64,000 nucleotides of DNA from Ypsolopha sequella (Eukaryota > Arthropoda > Insecta > Lepidoptera > Ypsolophidae): contig OW203998.1 of NCBI GenBank assembly GCA_934047225.1, forward strand, positions 20,165,280 to 20,229,279. Reading direction: 5' to 3'. This document shows positions 44,686 through 56,690 of the stretch, one piece after another. The notes beneath the pieces were generated by a model, which worked only from the letters and a program-made list of their open reading frames with translations, searched no databases and was not told where the DNA came from. The translations under genes were made by a program, and so were the position numbers. The number at the start of each line of letters is the position of its first letter. Within the stretch, counting starts at the first letter, position 1.

Positions 44686-45064
44686 TAGCACAGTGTTTAA
44701 TCGCGCGCGATGACACTTACCCCCGGTTTCTGAAAGGCCAATCAATGTTAACAGTAGATTAAAAAATAATTATCTACGGATTAAGCCAGAAAAAGTGGGA
44801 ATTTTACATTTAAATCAAAAATTAACTAAATTAATTATTGATTCATCACTATTCAGACTTCATATATGCTTTATTTTCACCGTTATTTGCGGTTAAAGTT
44901 TTTTTAATCTACTGTTAACTTTGATTGGCCTTTCAGAAACCGGGGGTTAGTTGAATCACAGGTGCGAGGAACGCGACACGATGTTTTTGCGATTAAACAG
45001 TACGTCACGCTCCTCGCACTTGTGATTCAACTAGTGACGTCGCGCCTGTGCTACGCCAGCAAGT
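44686..45064. mobile_element. Foldback element split by a nested MITE
   Basis: Outer halves 44686-44719 and 44947-45064 are inverted repeats: CGTAGCACAG against CTGTGCTACG, and TTGAATCACAGGTGCGAGGA against its complement. The left arm is interrupted by the element at 44720-44946. Confidence 0.65.
44720..44946. mobile_element. PIF/Harbinger-like MITE with TTA duplication
   Basis: 227 bp. Ends CCCCCGGTTTCTGAAAGGCC and its complement; arms of about 45 bp. TTA on both sides (44717-44719 and 44947-44949), the 3-bp duplication expected of Harbinger-type insertion. Confidence 0.8.
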
Positions 45065-48000
45065 AGACTTAAATTGTAATGCTCTATATTAGGTCTTCTT
45101 GTGACAGATAAATCGCCAAGTATCAATATTCAGAAATAGGCAGGTAAGAAAAAAACTGCAACTCTAGATTAAATGTTTTTAATTACATCTTTGGTAAGTA
45201 CAATGGCTAACAGGGTTTACTGGCCCCGTGGATTTGGTTCATTTAAGAAAAACGTTATGCTATTCTCAAAATACCAGAGACATCCATAAACATACCTAAT
45301 AGAATAAATTTGTGCCTGTCGCTTGTATTTTGAAGCAACTTCGCCGTCATCATACATTTTGACTGTATTCTGTACAAAAAAATACACTTCTGTAATTTTC
45401 AGAGATTTTTTTATTGATTTTATGTCTTCCAAAAGTTGTTATGTTCTTTATGATGACAACGCAGTCTCGTTTTCATTTGGGAGGGCAGCTTATGTGTATT
45501 TCCTAAGAAAAAGAGATGGTGTGGACAGTACACATAAAGAAATATAACCGCACTAAAATCAATTTTACAGAGGTGTCAAATCAAATATAGACGGGAGTTA
45601 TATATTATTCTTATTTATTTTGTACACAATGTGTCCCTCGTAAGAGTGCACATCTGAAAGAGGGGGGGAAACTACCTATAGATCAAAATGTACAGAAAAA
45701 AAATTTAGGTCTTATTCTTTTATCATGAAAAAAAATGCAATACCTGAGAGTCTTTGAATGGGATGCGAGCGCAGTGCCTTTTGTTAACCGCTCGTTGAAA
45801 TTATTGTATTTATGATAGAACGTAAAATTTTTGTTTTGTTTTAAAAATATATGATTAATAGGAATAAAAATATGGTAAAACGGATACATTATTTCGAAAA
45901 AAATTACTATTACTGAAAAAAGAAAAACGGAGTAATAAAAATATAAATCTTTCAGAGGTAGTTGATTATGGTTTGTTTTTGATTTAGTATGCAACGTCTA
46001 TTCTTAAGGATGATAACAGTTTTTATTTAATTGATTTAGTAGATCAAAAGTTATGATTTTATGACATATTTTAAACACAGTTTCCTTAACAGGCAACAAA
46101 AATTCAAAAAGTCAATTCACAGAATAGAGATAAAAAAAATATTTTTATATAAAATGCGGTCTAGTTCCACCCCCTTTCGGATGTGCACTCTTATATGGGA
46201 CACAGCTGTGTCGATTCTGTGTTACACGTTTAAACTTATTTGACAGGACTAAACTTAATTTAAGTGTTCTGTCTGCCGCTTATGGCAAAAAAACTCGTAC
46301 GTACAATAACTTTTATAGGAAATTTTTCTTTCATCTAAGACAAAACTATGTTTGGAATCGAAGAAGTTATAGTTACACCGTTTTCTTTGACTGGTGACTA
46401 CAGGTTTGTCTAGTAAATGCTCGTACTCGTAAAATTTTCTACTGTACCGCAACACTATAATAATAAAAAAAACGCTTAACCTGTTCACTAGCAAGCAACA
46501 ATATTTTAGTCCTTTCAAGATCACATGGTTCTTAATACAAGGAGAACCAATTCTGTACTATAGCAATTTATTGATGCAAACGATACTTTATAGTAAGCTG
46601 CTTAGGAATAAATTCATATTACTAAGCTGCTTCTAAATAGAAATATTTATGGTTTTATTAAAATTTCGTTTTGAAATGTTAGGTACCTTTTTGGCAGCTT
46701 GCGGAATACAAAGTCATCAGAGGAAATCAGTCCTTTAGATGGAAAGGAACGAGCTTTTAAATATAATGAATTTGACAACCATACTCACAAAACTCCTCAA
46801 CAAAATTAATTTAACCTGCTGTTAAAGACTACGAAAGTGTTTATTTATTCGAGCATCTTTCGATGATTGATATGAAAACATAATACTTATTATTTTATTA
46901 TTTACAGGAATGAAATAAGAGTAAAATTACGAAGAGGAGAAATTACATCAAGACTTATGCAAGTGTTAGGGACATAATCGAGGTTAACAACAATCTTACA
47001 AGTTCTAGATTATAGTCGTATGTGTAAAATCTTATTTACTTGAAGCTACGATGTTTTTGTAGATGTAACTTATACCACAAAATGTCTAATCGATTTTAGT
47101 TCAATACGGCAATTCGTGCGCGTGCGTAAAATCACTCGAAGTCTGTCGTATCAAATTTTTTCGCACTTGCCAGAATTGGCCTCCTAAGGTGAAGAATGAT
47201 GGGAAAGGAATAGATATTTTATTTTTAGGTACCCTATCTTTACTCTTTCAAAACAGCACCTTCTCCGATTCAATATTTTTTCAACATTTTCATCTGCGTC
47301 TAATATTTTGTTGTCTTTGACATAAAAATCAGTTTTATTTACAAAAATATCACACATTGATATTGTACATTTTGTACGTTACACTTATTTAACTACAGAA
47401 GAATTATTAACTATATTGAACCGTATTTTGTTGTGCTGATTTATGAACAGGAAATAATTATTTGCTTAGCTTTTCTTTGCTGTATTTTGAATATCACTCC
47501 TAATATCGGTGTCTGTTAGATGTTTGTTTGTGTGCGACATTACTCAAAATGAAAAGTTGACTGAACCTCACATAAAAAAACAATTTTATACAAATCAGAT
47601 TTTTTGAAACTACGTCTATACTTATTGCTTCAAATATTATTGTACAACTCGCCTAAATTGCTATAATGTTTTATTGAACTTAGAAAAACACTAGAGTTTT
47701 GTAAGAGTTTTGAATTTGGAAGAAATTCATCCAAGGTTTTGAATCACGATAGGTATTAGATAATGAATATTAAATACATAGTTTTAGATGTTCGTCTATA
47801 AGTAATTAGCAGCTAAGGTGAAATGCTTATCTAAAATCTTCATGTATTTATAGCGTCTTATAAATGTATCGATTTATTACTGTAATTTAGATTCAACATT
47901 GTTAAGTTTATTACAATACGCCCCTTTTGACAATAAATAACATTCGTATTTAGCTTATTTACTTACAAATACAACACGAGATTGCTCAAACAAGCTTCAA

Positions 48001-48464
48001 CTATAGTCGAAACTTTAACTGGAAATCTTACAACTAAGACTTTGGAATTTTCATCACGTTCTCCATTAAAAACTATTTCAACTCCAGTTGCACTCTCAAG
48101 AAAAGTTTCACCTAACAAATTTTTGCTCTTATTACAAACGCAATAAGAACGAAAAGTAAGTCAGACCATTTTTCTATGATAGTATAATACAAATATCTTC
48201 CATACCAACACAACGACGTTAACACGACACCCACATGACTCCATTTATTAGCACATTCAGGACGGCTTACGATTATCATCATATAAAACGCGTAACATCC
48301 CTAATTCACACAACTTAATAGCCTACGAAATGGAAGTAGGCGTAATCCTTAACAATTCAACGAGTATTCTTATGCCTCTTACGATAAATTAGTCTTTGGT
48401 TGTCCTAAAAAGGAACTTCTAGTCACGGCGGACGCTTTTCAGAAGCGCCGTCGCCGGGCGAGCG

Positions 48465-49305
48465 TCACGCCTTCCTTCGGCACATCAACAGATTCTTGTA
48501 CGCCTGCCGATATTCACTCGACATCACCACGTAGATGATGGGATTGATGCACGTCGTCAGATAAATCAAGATGTACCCGGCAATGTTCGCTGTCGGATGT
48601 GACGTGAACTCGCGGAAGATCTTCGTCAGAGTTATTGGAAGGTAGCACACCCAGAACGAAAGCATTATTGCCATTATCATCTTCAATAGCTTTCTGTCTT
48701 TAGGTGTTAAGCGAGGCGGCCTGACTGGCGCTGGAGAACGCTTGAGCACTGCAGCGGCTTGTCGCAGTCGTTTGGCTGTCTCTCCACCGCTCGGTGTTCG
48801 GGGTTTTGCATCTAGAGCACATTCTTCATCATGCCCATCCAGCGTGTCGACTCCGGAAGATGATGAGCGTTCCGGGCCTGGAGTTGGTGGACAATGTACT
48901 GCAGGTGGAGCGAGCAGTGTTCTCCGAGGCGGTGCAACGTGGTTTGTCCCATTCTCCGGGCCTGGCGAGCGTTCCAGCGCTGTCGACGCTGAACCTACAG
49001 CAGAATCTTCTAGTACACATCGGGGCCTTCCAACCGGAGCTCGTGACCTCAATGCTGCCTCTCTTACAATGCAGAATATCCGTGCATAGCAAATTACTAT
49101 AGCTAAACAAGGGAGCATGAACGCTCCAACGAAGAGAAATTCTTTGGGAGATCGATTATTTTTGTCAGGAAGTATAGAGCAGGATCCAATGGTAGGGTCT
49201 AAGCCGAAGCGGCCCCATTTCTCGAGCCATGTTGCGATCAGTGCTCCGAAAGCGAAGGCCCAAGTGCTGGCTACCATCACTGCCAGATACTGCCGTCTGT
49301 ATAAC
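48465..49305 (-). CDS. moody: moody exon 3 (TM4 to C-terminus)
   Basis: 841 nt from LYRRQYLAVMVAS to MCRRKA and a TGA stop. The acceptor is TTCAACAG. Contains the long third loop. Opposite-strand ORFs of about 100 codons overlap it but have no family resemblance. Confidence 0.93.
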
Positions 49306-52300
49306 CTGTTGAAAGAAATTATAAATATGAATCAACCTTAAAATTTTGTTTCTGACTTGGACTAGGTGAAATGATGTTGAACAAAAACTGTGTTTTTGCT
49401 GTTCAATTAAATGCTATATACTCACTTTGGATAAAGCCTTGGGTGTGAGATCATGACGTATCGGTTGATCGTGATAGCCAAGACCGTAAATAGTGATACA
49501 GCCACCAAGGCGTATCTTGCCAGAGGAAACATCCGGCAGAGTGTCCTCCCGTGTGCCCAGGATCGTCTCCAGAAGGTAGAAGCTGCCAGAGGAAGGTTGA
49601 AACAGCAGAAGAGCAGATCAGAGCAGGATAGGTTCATGATGAACACTGCTGTAGCGTTTCTGACCTGTCGAAAGGAAAGTAGGTCATTAAACATATTCTT
49701 GCAATAAAAAAGATAAGAAAAGATATTGGTCGAATGGGTATGAACCGCTTACTATCATAGAATAGTCATTTACGAGTAGTTTACTCATCTACACTACTTC
49801 AAAAATATTTTTTTTTGTTTCATTTCGGTATGCGTCAAAGAAAGTGTACTTTGAAATGAAAATGAAAACCGAAATGAAACAAAAAAAAATTTAAATATAA
49901 ATATACTTCTTTAAGTGAGGTAAAATGTAACATATCGTAAGGGTCAATATGTAAGTGTAGTACTCTGCTAGAGAGGATATGAATTAAATAAATAAAAAAA
50001 CAGTTGTGGTCCAAAATCAAACTGCTAACTCGTTAGTAGTTCGCTAAAGGCGTACTTTGTTGGCACTTTTATCTCTTTCTTTTATTCAGTTTTAGATTTG
50101 ACCCTGAATGAATTACTAATGCATATTCCAACGTACAACATTATCACAATGTACGAGGTAATCACTGCCTATATCTGAGCACTGACCTGCACAAAGGGAC
50201 ATATTACCGTATTTCAATGACGTTATTGTCAGTCTTATCAATATATGCCCTATAAATCAAACCCTTTCGACACCTAGTTGCTCCTGGTCTTTTCACATAT
50301 CAGTGTAGAAATTCTCAAGTCATACCAATCTTAACGAAATAGAAATTAAAGCTAAGATTGACTTTGATTTTTACGGGCTTTTTAGCTGTAATACCTATTT
50401 CATTAAGATGGAGTCTAACTCTAATTTTAGAGATACCAATAATCTTTATTTTCGCGAGTAGTTGTTTTGACAAAGAGACCGGTGATGTTGCTCTTGATCT
50501 AGCCTTTATTATTTGATTACTGCTAAGAAATACTTCCCATCAAAGGGCAGAAACCTTTGTACGGGAAAGAAAAGCTACGGTTTTTGTCGACGGATAAACA
50601 ACAAATTGTCTAGGCTTTCTTTTATTGTTGTATTATTTAAATTTGGCATGAACATAGGTGGAGAGTTTATATAAGATTGCGGGAAATATACGGAAAATTT
50701 TTTATCATCATCATTCAGCCTACATCCACCCACTGTTGGGCGTCTCTTCTTCTCCACGCAATTTTCGCCGGTCGATTGCCAATAAACGACAGGTGTATCG
50801 TCTGTGCAAAGGTCCCCGTTATTCCAGGCGGAAAGACCCGAAGTGCGAGAGGGACGGAATCGGAGAAAACTGACAAAAAGTCGGTTTTAAATTAATACAA
50901 AATTAACCAAAATAGCTGTTTAAAACTCTATAAACAGTAATTTAGGTATTGTTAAAATCCATCTAAACAATATTTTAGATGTCTGTATGCTATTTCAATT
51001 TGTCAGAACATCAAAAAAAGTGTTAATTTAGACCTCGTTTCAATAATTATTTCTAAAGAGTGAAATTCCTCCAATCTTGTTTCTGATAGTCCAAAATCTA
51101 GAATAAGGTCCCAAATTATTTGAACAAAAAGTGTCAATTTTGGAGTTATACCGCCTTCTTTGGATATTTTTAGAGGTGTCTGGATTTCAAACAAATGACA
51201 ACAAAGGTGACGGAATCCGTACATCGGGCATGACGTAAACTTCATAGACACTTTTCCTCATTGTCCATAAATGTTACTGACTTCTTATTTAAAGCCTAAA
51301 TCTTAATTATAAACGTATAATTTGGCCAAGTGCGAGTCGGACACGAGTTGTTATACTTCAGAGAATGTTGAACAATCTGACTAAATTTGATTTCCTATCG
51401 TTTTTAAGGTAGAGCTGAAAGAAAGCTTTAAAGACTTGCTACTTTTTCGTTTTTTTTTTGTATGGGAGCTTGCTTTGGGTTACATTCGCACTCATAAAAA
51501 GATAACGTCGCGGATGTCAATGCGCATTTTCAATTCATACCCCAGTCCACTACCGCTACCTATGCATTCGTCCATATGTAAATTTTTAACCAATTTTCAA
51601 AATAAAAAAGATTTCAATTCGTCATGTACACAAATAGGTATACAGTAATAATACATAGTAATAAAAGGGGAAAATTGCTGGTTATTTGAAAAAATCACAA
51701 ATTTTTTCCTCTAAAATTCTGCCAATTCTTAAAATGGAGCAAAATTTGAGTTGAAAAAATAAATCATTGCATTTTCAGAAAATGTATAAGTCAGTCTGAG
51801 CTGCGATCTTTTCGGAACATTTGTTCATTGACTTCCAATTAGGCACCAAAAATTCAATTATGTTAATCTGCAAAATAATAAATAAAACTTTCAATTATAT
51901 TTTTCATTCATATCTTTTAACTATCCTAGATCTCAGAGCAAGAAATGCGTACCTAGGGTTTACAGAAAGAAAACCGAAAAAATTTTGTTTGCACTATCTG
52001 CATCTCAGTGGTATAGCTGCTCTAAATGCTCGTAGTGCCCAAGGCGTCTAGTCTGTTTCTAGGACAGCTTAAAAAACTGTACCCATCAAAACAAAACGAT
52101 ACGTCAATCTCGCCATGCAATCTTTGTCGCTCGACGCAAATTACTGCGTTTTGTGGTACGGGGTCCAGTACAAAATGCGCAAAGGTCATTGACCGATTGT
52201 CTTTCTGCCATAGAAATAAACATTAGTGCGTATCATGAGTGAGGTGAGGACGTAGTATCCGAGGTACTCAGTTTGAAGGTCAATGAGTGGGTTATCTGAC

Positions 52301-55300
52301 CTCAAACACGCTTTATTAATACCCACAAAAGGCATGTTTTGCTTGTTATTTTTAAGTTCTTCGGACGCCGAGTTGCGTTCACCGTCGTTGTTATGGCAGT
52401 CGTCGAATTCGTTTCGGTGAAATAGTTGGCAATGTTGACATATAGTCAACAATAACAAAAGTGCAATACTGGACCGAACTTTTTTGAAATCATTTGTTTT
52501 ATAGAATATGTTATAGAAAAATAAAGAACACAGTTAAATTTTTATATTAATTCAATACAAAAACATCAAGAGAATTTTTAGTACTGCATACTACACTGTC
52601 AAGCAAGTTTTTTCAAAGCCACAGTTGGCCGATATGCTAACTAAACCGTTGTTTGGCCCCGAGCTGAAAGATTTGAGACAAATAATGGGACTGAATAATT
52701 TATCAAAAGATTCTTGAAATCTTCCAAGAATGTGAAGTATGCATATCTGTAGTCTAGGTCTATTGCCATTATGTCTTGTATTGAAAGGGTTGTATGTCCA
52801 GCAGTGGGCAAACAAGACTGATGGATGGATGCATAGTATAAAATTTATTGGTAAGATCGAAGATATAAATAAATAACTAATAACAAATTTTACAAACCAA
52901 TTTACCGAGTCTTTTTAAACATTATTTTGTTAATATGAGCGCTAAGTTTATTCTGGTCTATTCTGGTTTATTCTGATAATACAAAACGGATTCCACGAAC
53001 ACAGGCTAGCCTAATTGAAAGAGAAACTAATGTTTACACAGAATATCAATTACCGAACCGTTTAATGATAATGTTGTACATGGTAAATTCATTTTTATCT
53101 TATCTAGCTATGTACAGAAATAACCTATTTGTATATTTATTCACTTATACCTAATTTACTTAATACTTTTTACTACGGGTAATCATTTAGATAAAGGGTG
53201 TCCCAAAACCTATACTTGAATTTTGAATTTCGAATTATTATCGTTGTGTCAAACATGGAAAGCGGATATTTTGCAGTTGTCATCAGCAACGTTTGAGGTT
53301 TAGTTATGCAGTGTTTTTTGTGAATGTTTTCTTCTAAAGATACTCCAGGAGAAGTTAACTGGCTGTGGACTTTTTTCTTTGGAGGTTTCTGAAGGGACAC
53401 GTGCACAGATATCTGTGGATACGTGTACGCAAATAATTCACAGGCAATGCCAGAGCTCAAAACGGAAATTCAACGAGTTATTGACGAAATTTATCCACAA
53501 TTCCGTGAAATTTCGTGAAAAGGGTGAACGCTTGCCAATAAAGCCAAGGTGGGCATTTGACGGATGTTGTTATTATTTAACCATATTTGTAGAGCTTATT
53601 CAGCAATGGTATAGAACAACTTTTACTATGGAACAAAATCTGTATGTCGAAAAAAAAAATTAATACAAATTATCCTCAAAATTCAAATGCAATGTTTATT
53701 AAACAATTAAAATTCAAGTATGTTTTGGGTTATTGAGACACCCATTATATAGATAAAACATAAAATACTGATAAGGATGACGGCATTAAAAATATCTTGA
53801 AGGTATTTGAAAGGTGATTTTATCAAAATTGGGCTAATTGAGTATTTAAAAATATGTAATACCTATCTGTTCTGCCCTTTTATCTCCGAAACTTATTAAC
53901 TGATAAAATGAATGAAGTCACTGGCAAAAGCTAGGAGACTTGGAAACACGAAAAAATGGTCAGTTAAGGGGCAGGTAGCCGCCGATGATCATGAGTCGGC
54001 CTGTATCGGTACAAATATCGACAGAAACTAAATATTGTTCAGATCAGCCCGCACTGCATTACGTCGCTGGGTCTCCGGATAATGCAAAATAAGAGAAAAT
54101 AATACTTTCCACATGGACGCGATCGACGAAAAAAAATTACATAAATAATTTTTCTTTTGTAATATTTTCCTTGTGTTTTAGTGCAAGAACCATACAAATA
54201 CCATTTGTGGTTTCAAATAATACAAATACAAATACAAATAATTTATTTCTGTAACTTAAGGTGAATGGATACGCCAACTGCAATTTGGACCTGTCTTTGA
54301 AGGCCTTCTCCTCCCACACGGGTGGTCCAAAAAATTTCATAAAAATATATGATAGGCATTATAAAGTCAAAAATTTATTTTAAGTTTCATAAACTGTTTT
54401 TCTATTGTAAGTTTTGATAAAAAATCGAAAGTCATCGAAAGTTTCACATGATTAACACAAGAATTCTCTTACTCCTTCCAAACGCCTAAAGCGATTTTAA
54501 TTATTATTTCACCAAATTATAGGAAATTTTTAGATCAAAAAAATTTAAGTTCAAAATTTTTTTTCCGTTCATGGCGTCCATGTGAAAAGCATTATTTTCT
54601 CCTATTTTGCGCTAGCCGGAGATGCAGTGGTTGTCGTAACAGCCACTTTTCGAAGCACGCTGAAATGAACATTATTTCAATGTCGTTTCCGTTGATATGT
54701 TGCTTATTTAGCGTGGTCATACGCCTTAATCATAAATGTTTTTACAAGTTGGAGTCTCCTTTTAAATAAATAATATACCTGTCTTAGGTTTAAATAAAAA
54801 AACAATTTGACTTAATTTTAGTCTAAAACAGCTTTAATTTTAACAATATTTACATTCTGTTTCCTATACGCGAGAATAATTTCCTAAAATGAAGTTGTTC
54901 TTTATAGTTTAACATTTTTTAAAATTTTTAACATTCTGTTTATGAGAAATAACTTTATCAATAGATGATTTATATAAAAACGGCTCACCTCAATACGTGT
55001 TATGATCGGGAAAGTCGACCAGTTTCAGCAGATTTAGACTGCTTTCATCTGGGCGAGTAAATTAATCATCCTCAAGTCTCATTTAATTCTATAATTTATC
55101 AATAGAGTTATTTTCGGTAGTCACTTGAAATAAAAACCGGGCAAAAATCATTTGATGCATTAATTTCTAAAATTAAAGTATACTTACAAATAGGGTTACC
55201 AGACCCGTGAATTCCTGACAAAATACCTGATAATTTAATAATTTTCCTGACATTTTTCGTAAAGGTGAATCATTGTGAATGAGCAGGCAGCGCGATTTTC

Positions 55301-56690
55301 AACAGTTTTCGTTACAAATATATTAAAACTCAATAAATATAATGACTCTAAGCAATTATTCATCTGTTTTAAAAATTCCTGACAAATCCCACTTTTTCCT
55401 GATTTCCTGGCAGAGGGCCAAAATTCCTGACATGTGGGGAAAATTCCTGACGTGTCGGGGAAATTCCTGAAATGTCGGGAAAATTCCTGCCATCTGGTAA
55501 CCCTACATACAACTGAATACAGTTCTGAGGAATGCGCTATACAGAATGACTTTAGATGTAACCCCAAATTGTAGAAGAATAAAAGCTGGCACCATAATAA
55601 AATAACCATCCAAAATTCATTATATTAGTTTAAAAAAAGTTAGAGCCTCTTAAAGATTTCCGTTAAATCTAATGAAATAAAGGTCACCTGAAGAGAAAAG
55701 ACGATTAGATCGAGCAAAGTTATTTTTGTTGCTGATCTCACTATTTTGGACCATTTTGTTCTGTATGGGAACTGGATAACCATAAATTATATTTCCAAGT
55801 TATATATTAAAATTACAATTGACTGGGGCTGCAGAAGGTTTCAAGCATCGCTCTTCCGGCATTTCTGTCCTCTGTCTATATTATAAGACGTGCGTACGCT
55901 CTCTTTGGCAACATTATAAATCCATCGCTTAATGATGTAAAAACGTCGTACTTGGCCTGTCTTGGTCGGGATTTGCCCAGCGTCTTGGCATTTCAAAAAT
56001 TATGGGACTTTATGAGAACAAATCCTGGCCACCGCCTTCGCCCTCGCAGGCCGTGTTGAATCCCCGAGGGGGTGTCAGAGGTGTTCCGAGTCTGAACTGT
56101 GAAATGCAAGTCACAGTCCATACTTGGTACAACCGCGTTTCATCAACGATTATAACGTCCCAAGAGTCCCAACGTGATAAGTGGTGAGCCCTAACGCCGT
56201 ATTTCGGGTACAAAAACACGCTTTTTAGGGCACGCAGGTTTCCTTATGATGTTTTCCTCCACGATTCAGCAAGTGGTAAGTAAGAACAAATGCTATGCAC
56301 ATAAATTCCGAAATACTAATTGGTGCATGCCCGACTGGGGATCGAACCTGGATCTCAAAATTAAGAGGCCAGCGTTCTACCCGTAAGCTACCGCCGCTTT
56401 TTTTTCCTCCTTAGTATTTTTTTTTAAATCGTCTTCTACTAGGTACTCACCTTCTTACACCTAGCCAGCGCCACGATCGTAATCAGATTCCCAGGTATTC
56501 CAACCAGCATGAACAAGCCACAGCACAGAGACGCAAACCTCAGCAGCCCTTCTGGGTAGTCCTTGAAGAGCTCAACGGCCGCCAGATCCTCGTCTGTCGC
56601 GTAGTCATCGAGCCCCAACACGCTCACGTTCCGTACCTCCACGTCACTTGCAAACGTACTCTTTGGTATCGAAGGGAATAGATCACCCAT
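48465..56690 (-). CDS. moody: Rhodopsin-family GPCR, moody orthologue (3 exons)
   Basis: Exons are 56690-56451, 49664-49426 and 49305-48465. They join to 1320 nt, 439 aa (phases 0 and 2). Seven helices are visible: TM1 about 49-75 with GIPGN; TM2 with NLSCSDL; TM3 ending in NRY (147-149) where most relatives have DRY; TM4 with W175; TM5 about 213-240; TM6 365-390 with CYLP; TM7 with NPIIY (414-418). Cys123 and Cys202 can form the extracellular disulfide. The third intracellular loop is long (about 124 aa) and rich in Pro and Ser; the C-tail is short. NVS near residue 21 is a glycosylation sequon. NRY, CYLP and the LARYALVAVSLF and EKWGRFGLDP stretches are those of the Moody/Tre1 group, which in Drosophila acts at the glial blood-brain barrier. 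An in-frame TGA 24 nt upstream supports the start. Confidence 0.9.
49426..49664 (-). CDS. moody: moody exon 2 (TM2 and TM3)
   Basis: 239 nt from VRNATAVFIMNLS to HPRLYP. The acceptor CGACAG and donor GTGAGT restore the reading frame with both neighbours. Confidence 0.92.
50810..51150 (+). repeat. Interspersed repeat, GTCCCTTTCGCACTGCGGG type, second copy
   Basis: Inverted relative to 21090-21510. Shares CAAAGGTCCCCGTTATTCC, AAAGTCGGTTTTAAATTAAT and CTTGTTTCTGATAGTCC. Confidence 0.65.
52593..52718 (+). pseudogene. Copia retrotransposon RNase H C-terminus
   Basis: Reads QVFSKPQLADMLTKPLFGPE then LKDLRQIMGLNN and a TGA stop. 'QLADMLTKPL' is the hallmark end of Ty1/copia polyproteins. Upstream frame decays and no LTR was recognised. 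Confidence 0.72.
52786..52830 (+). pseudogene. RTE-type LINE terminus, plus strand
   Basis: GLYVQQWANKTDGWM followed by GATGGATG repeats. Minimal 3' scrap of the family at 6568-6690. Confidence 0.6.
53194..53746 (+). mobile_element. Decayed mariner-like transposon
   Basis: Ends AAGGGTGTCCCAAAACC and the near complement GGGTTATTGAGACACCC, plus AAGTATGTTTTG. The plus strand at 53345-53560 keeps a degenerate C-terminus of a mariner-type transposase (WTFFFGGF for the usual DFFLWG, then MPELKTEIQRVIDEIYPQ), with stops and frame shifts. Interrupted at 53577-53661 by a fragment of the TACAACGTGTAAC MITE. Confidence 0.65.
53577..53661. mobile_element. TACAACGTGTAAC MITE, fragment
   Basis: TAACCATATTTGTAGAGCTT, then GGTATAGAACAACTTTTAC and CTGTATGTCGAAAAA: one arm and part of the core only, inside the mariner relic. 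Confidence 0.65.
54250..54720. repeat. Interspersed repeat, 'ggacctgt..tgaaggcct' family
   Basis: Close inverse match to 60790-61310 over its whole length, and a direct relative of 31600-32225. Confidence 0.7.
55191..55505. mobile_element. MITE with internal tandem units
   Basis: 315 bp bounded by TAGGGTTACCAGA and TCTGGTAACCCTA. Near the right end are four units of about 20 bp based on AAAATTCCTGACATGTGGGG, and single AATTCCTGACA motifs elsewhere in the element. Confidence 0.7.
56222..56395 (-). mobile_element. tRNA-derived SINE
   Basis: Minus strand head GGTAGCTTACGGGTAGAACG (A box) and GGTTCGATCCC (B box, 56338-56348), then a moth SINE body ending in GGAAACCTGCGTGCCC. RNA polymerase III type promoter. 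Tail-like sequence also at 5168-5215. Not a functional tRNA because no cloverleaf 3' half is present. Confidence 0.7.
56451..56690 (-). CDS. moody: moody exon 1 (N-terminus and TM1)
   Basis: 80 codons ending LARCKK before GTGAGT. Start context AAAAATGGG is favourable. An in-frame stop lies upstream. Further non-coding 5' exons may exist. Confidence 0.88.

Larger units (their letters stand above)
33013..48464. other. Gene-poor interval between protease B and the GPCR
   Basis: About 15 kb with no host gene that I can support. Contains the transposons and fragments listed separately from 33900 to 45064. 45065-48464 is AT-rich with only short chance ORFs and no signal recognised; part of it must be the 3' UTR of the GPCR. 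Confidence 0.7.
49665..56450 (-). other. moody: Intron 1 of moody
   Basis: 6.8 kb. Holds a short LINE scrap near 50703, a repeat at 50810-51150, copia and RTE ends (52593-52830), a mariner relic with nested MITE (53194-53746), an interspersed repeat (54250-54720), a MITE (55191-55505) and a SINE (56222-56395). No internal gene seen. Confidence 0.75.

Noticed and set aside
44950..45064. tRNA-like A and B box in the foldback element (TAGCACAGTG, TTGAATCAC)
   Set aside because: The resemblance is partial, and the sequence is fully explained as inverted arms of a mobile element.
48742..49110. Overlapping ORFs of 93-115 codons on both strands in the GPCR third loop region
   Set aside because: Shadows of the GC-rich coding exon of moody; no family resemblance of their own.
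56330..56395. tRNA gene
   Set aside because: A and B boxes are present but no acceptor stem closes and the 3' part is a SINE body; called a SINE instead.
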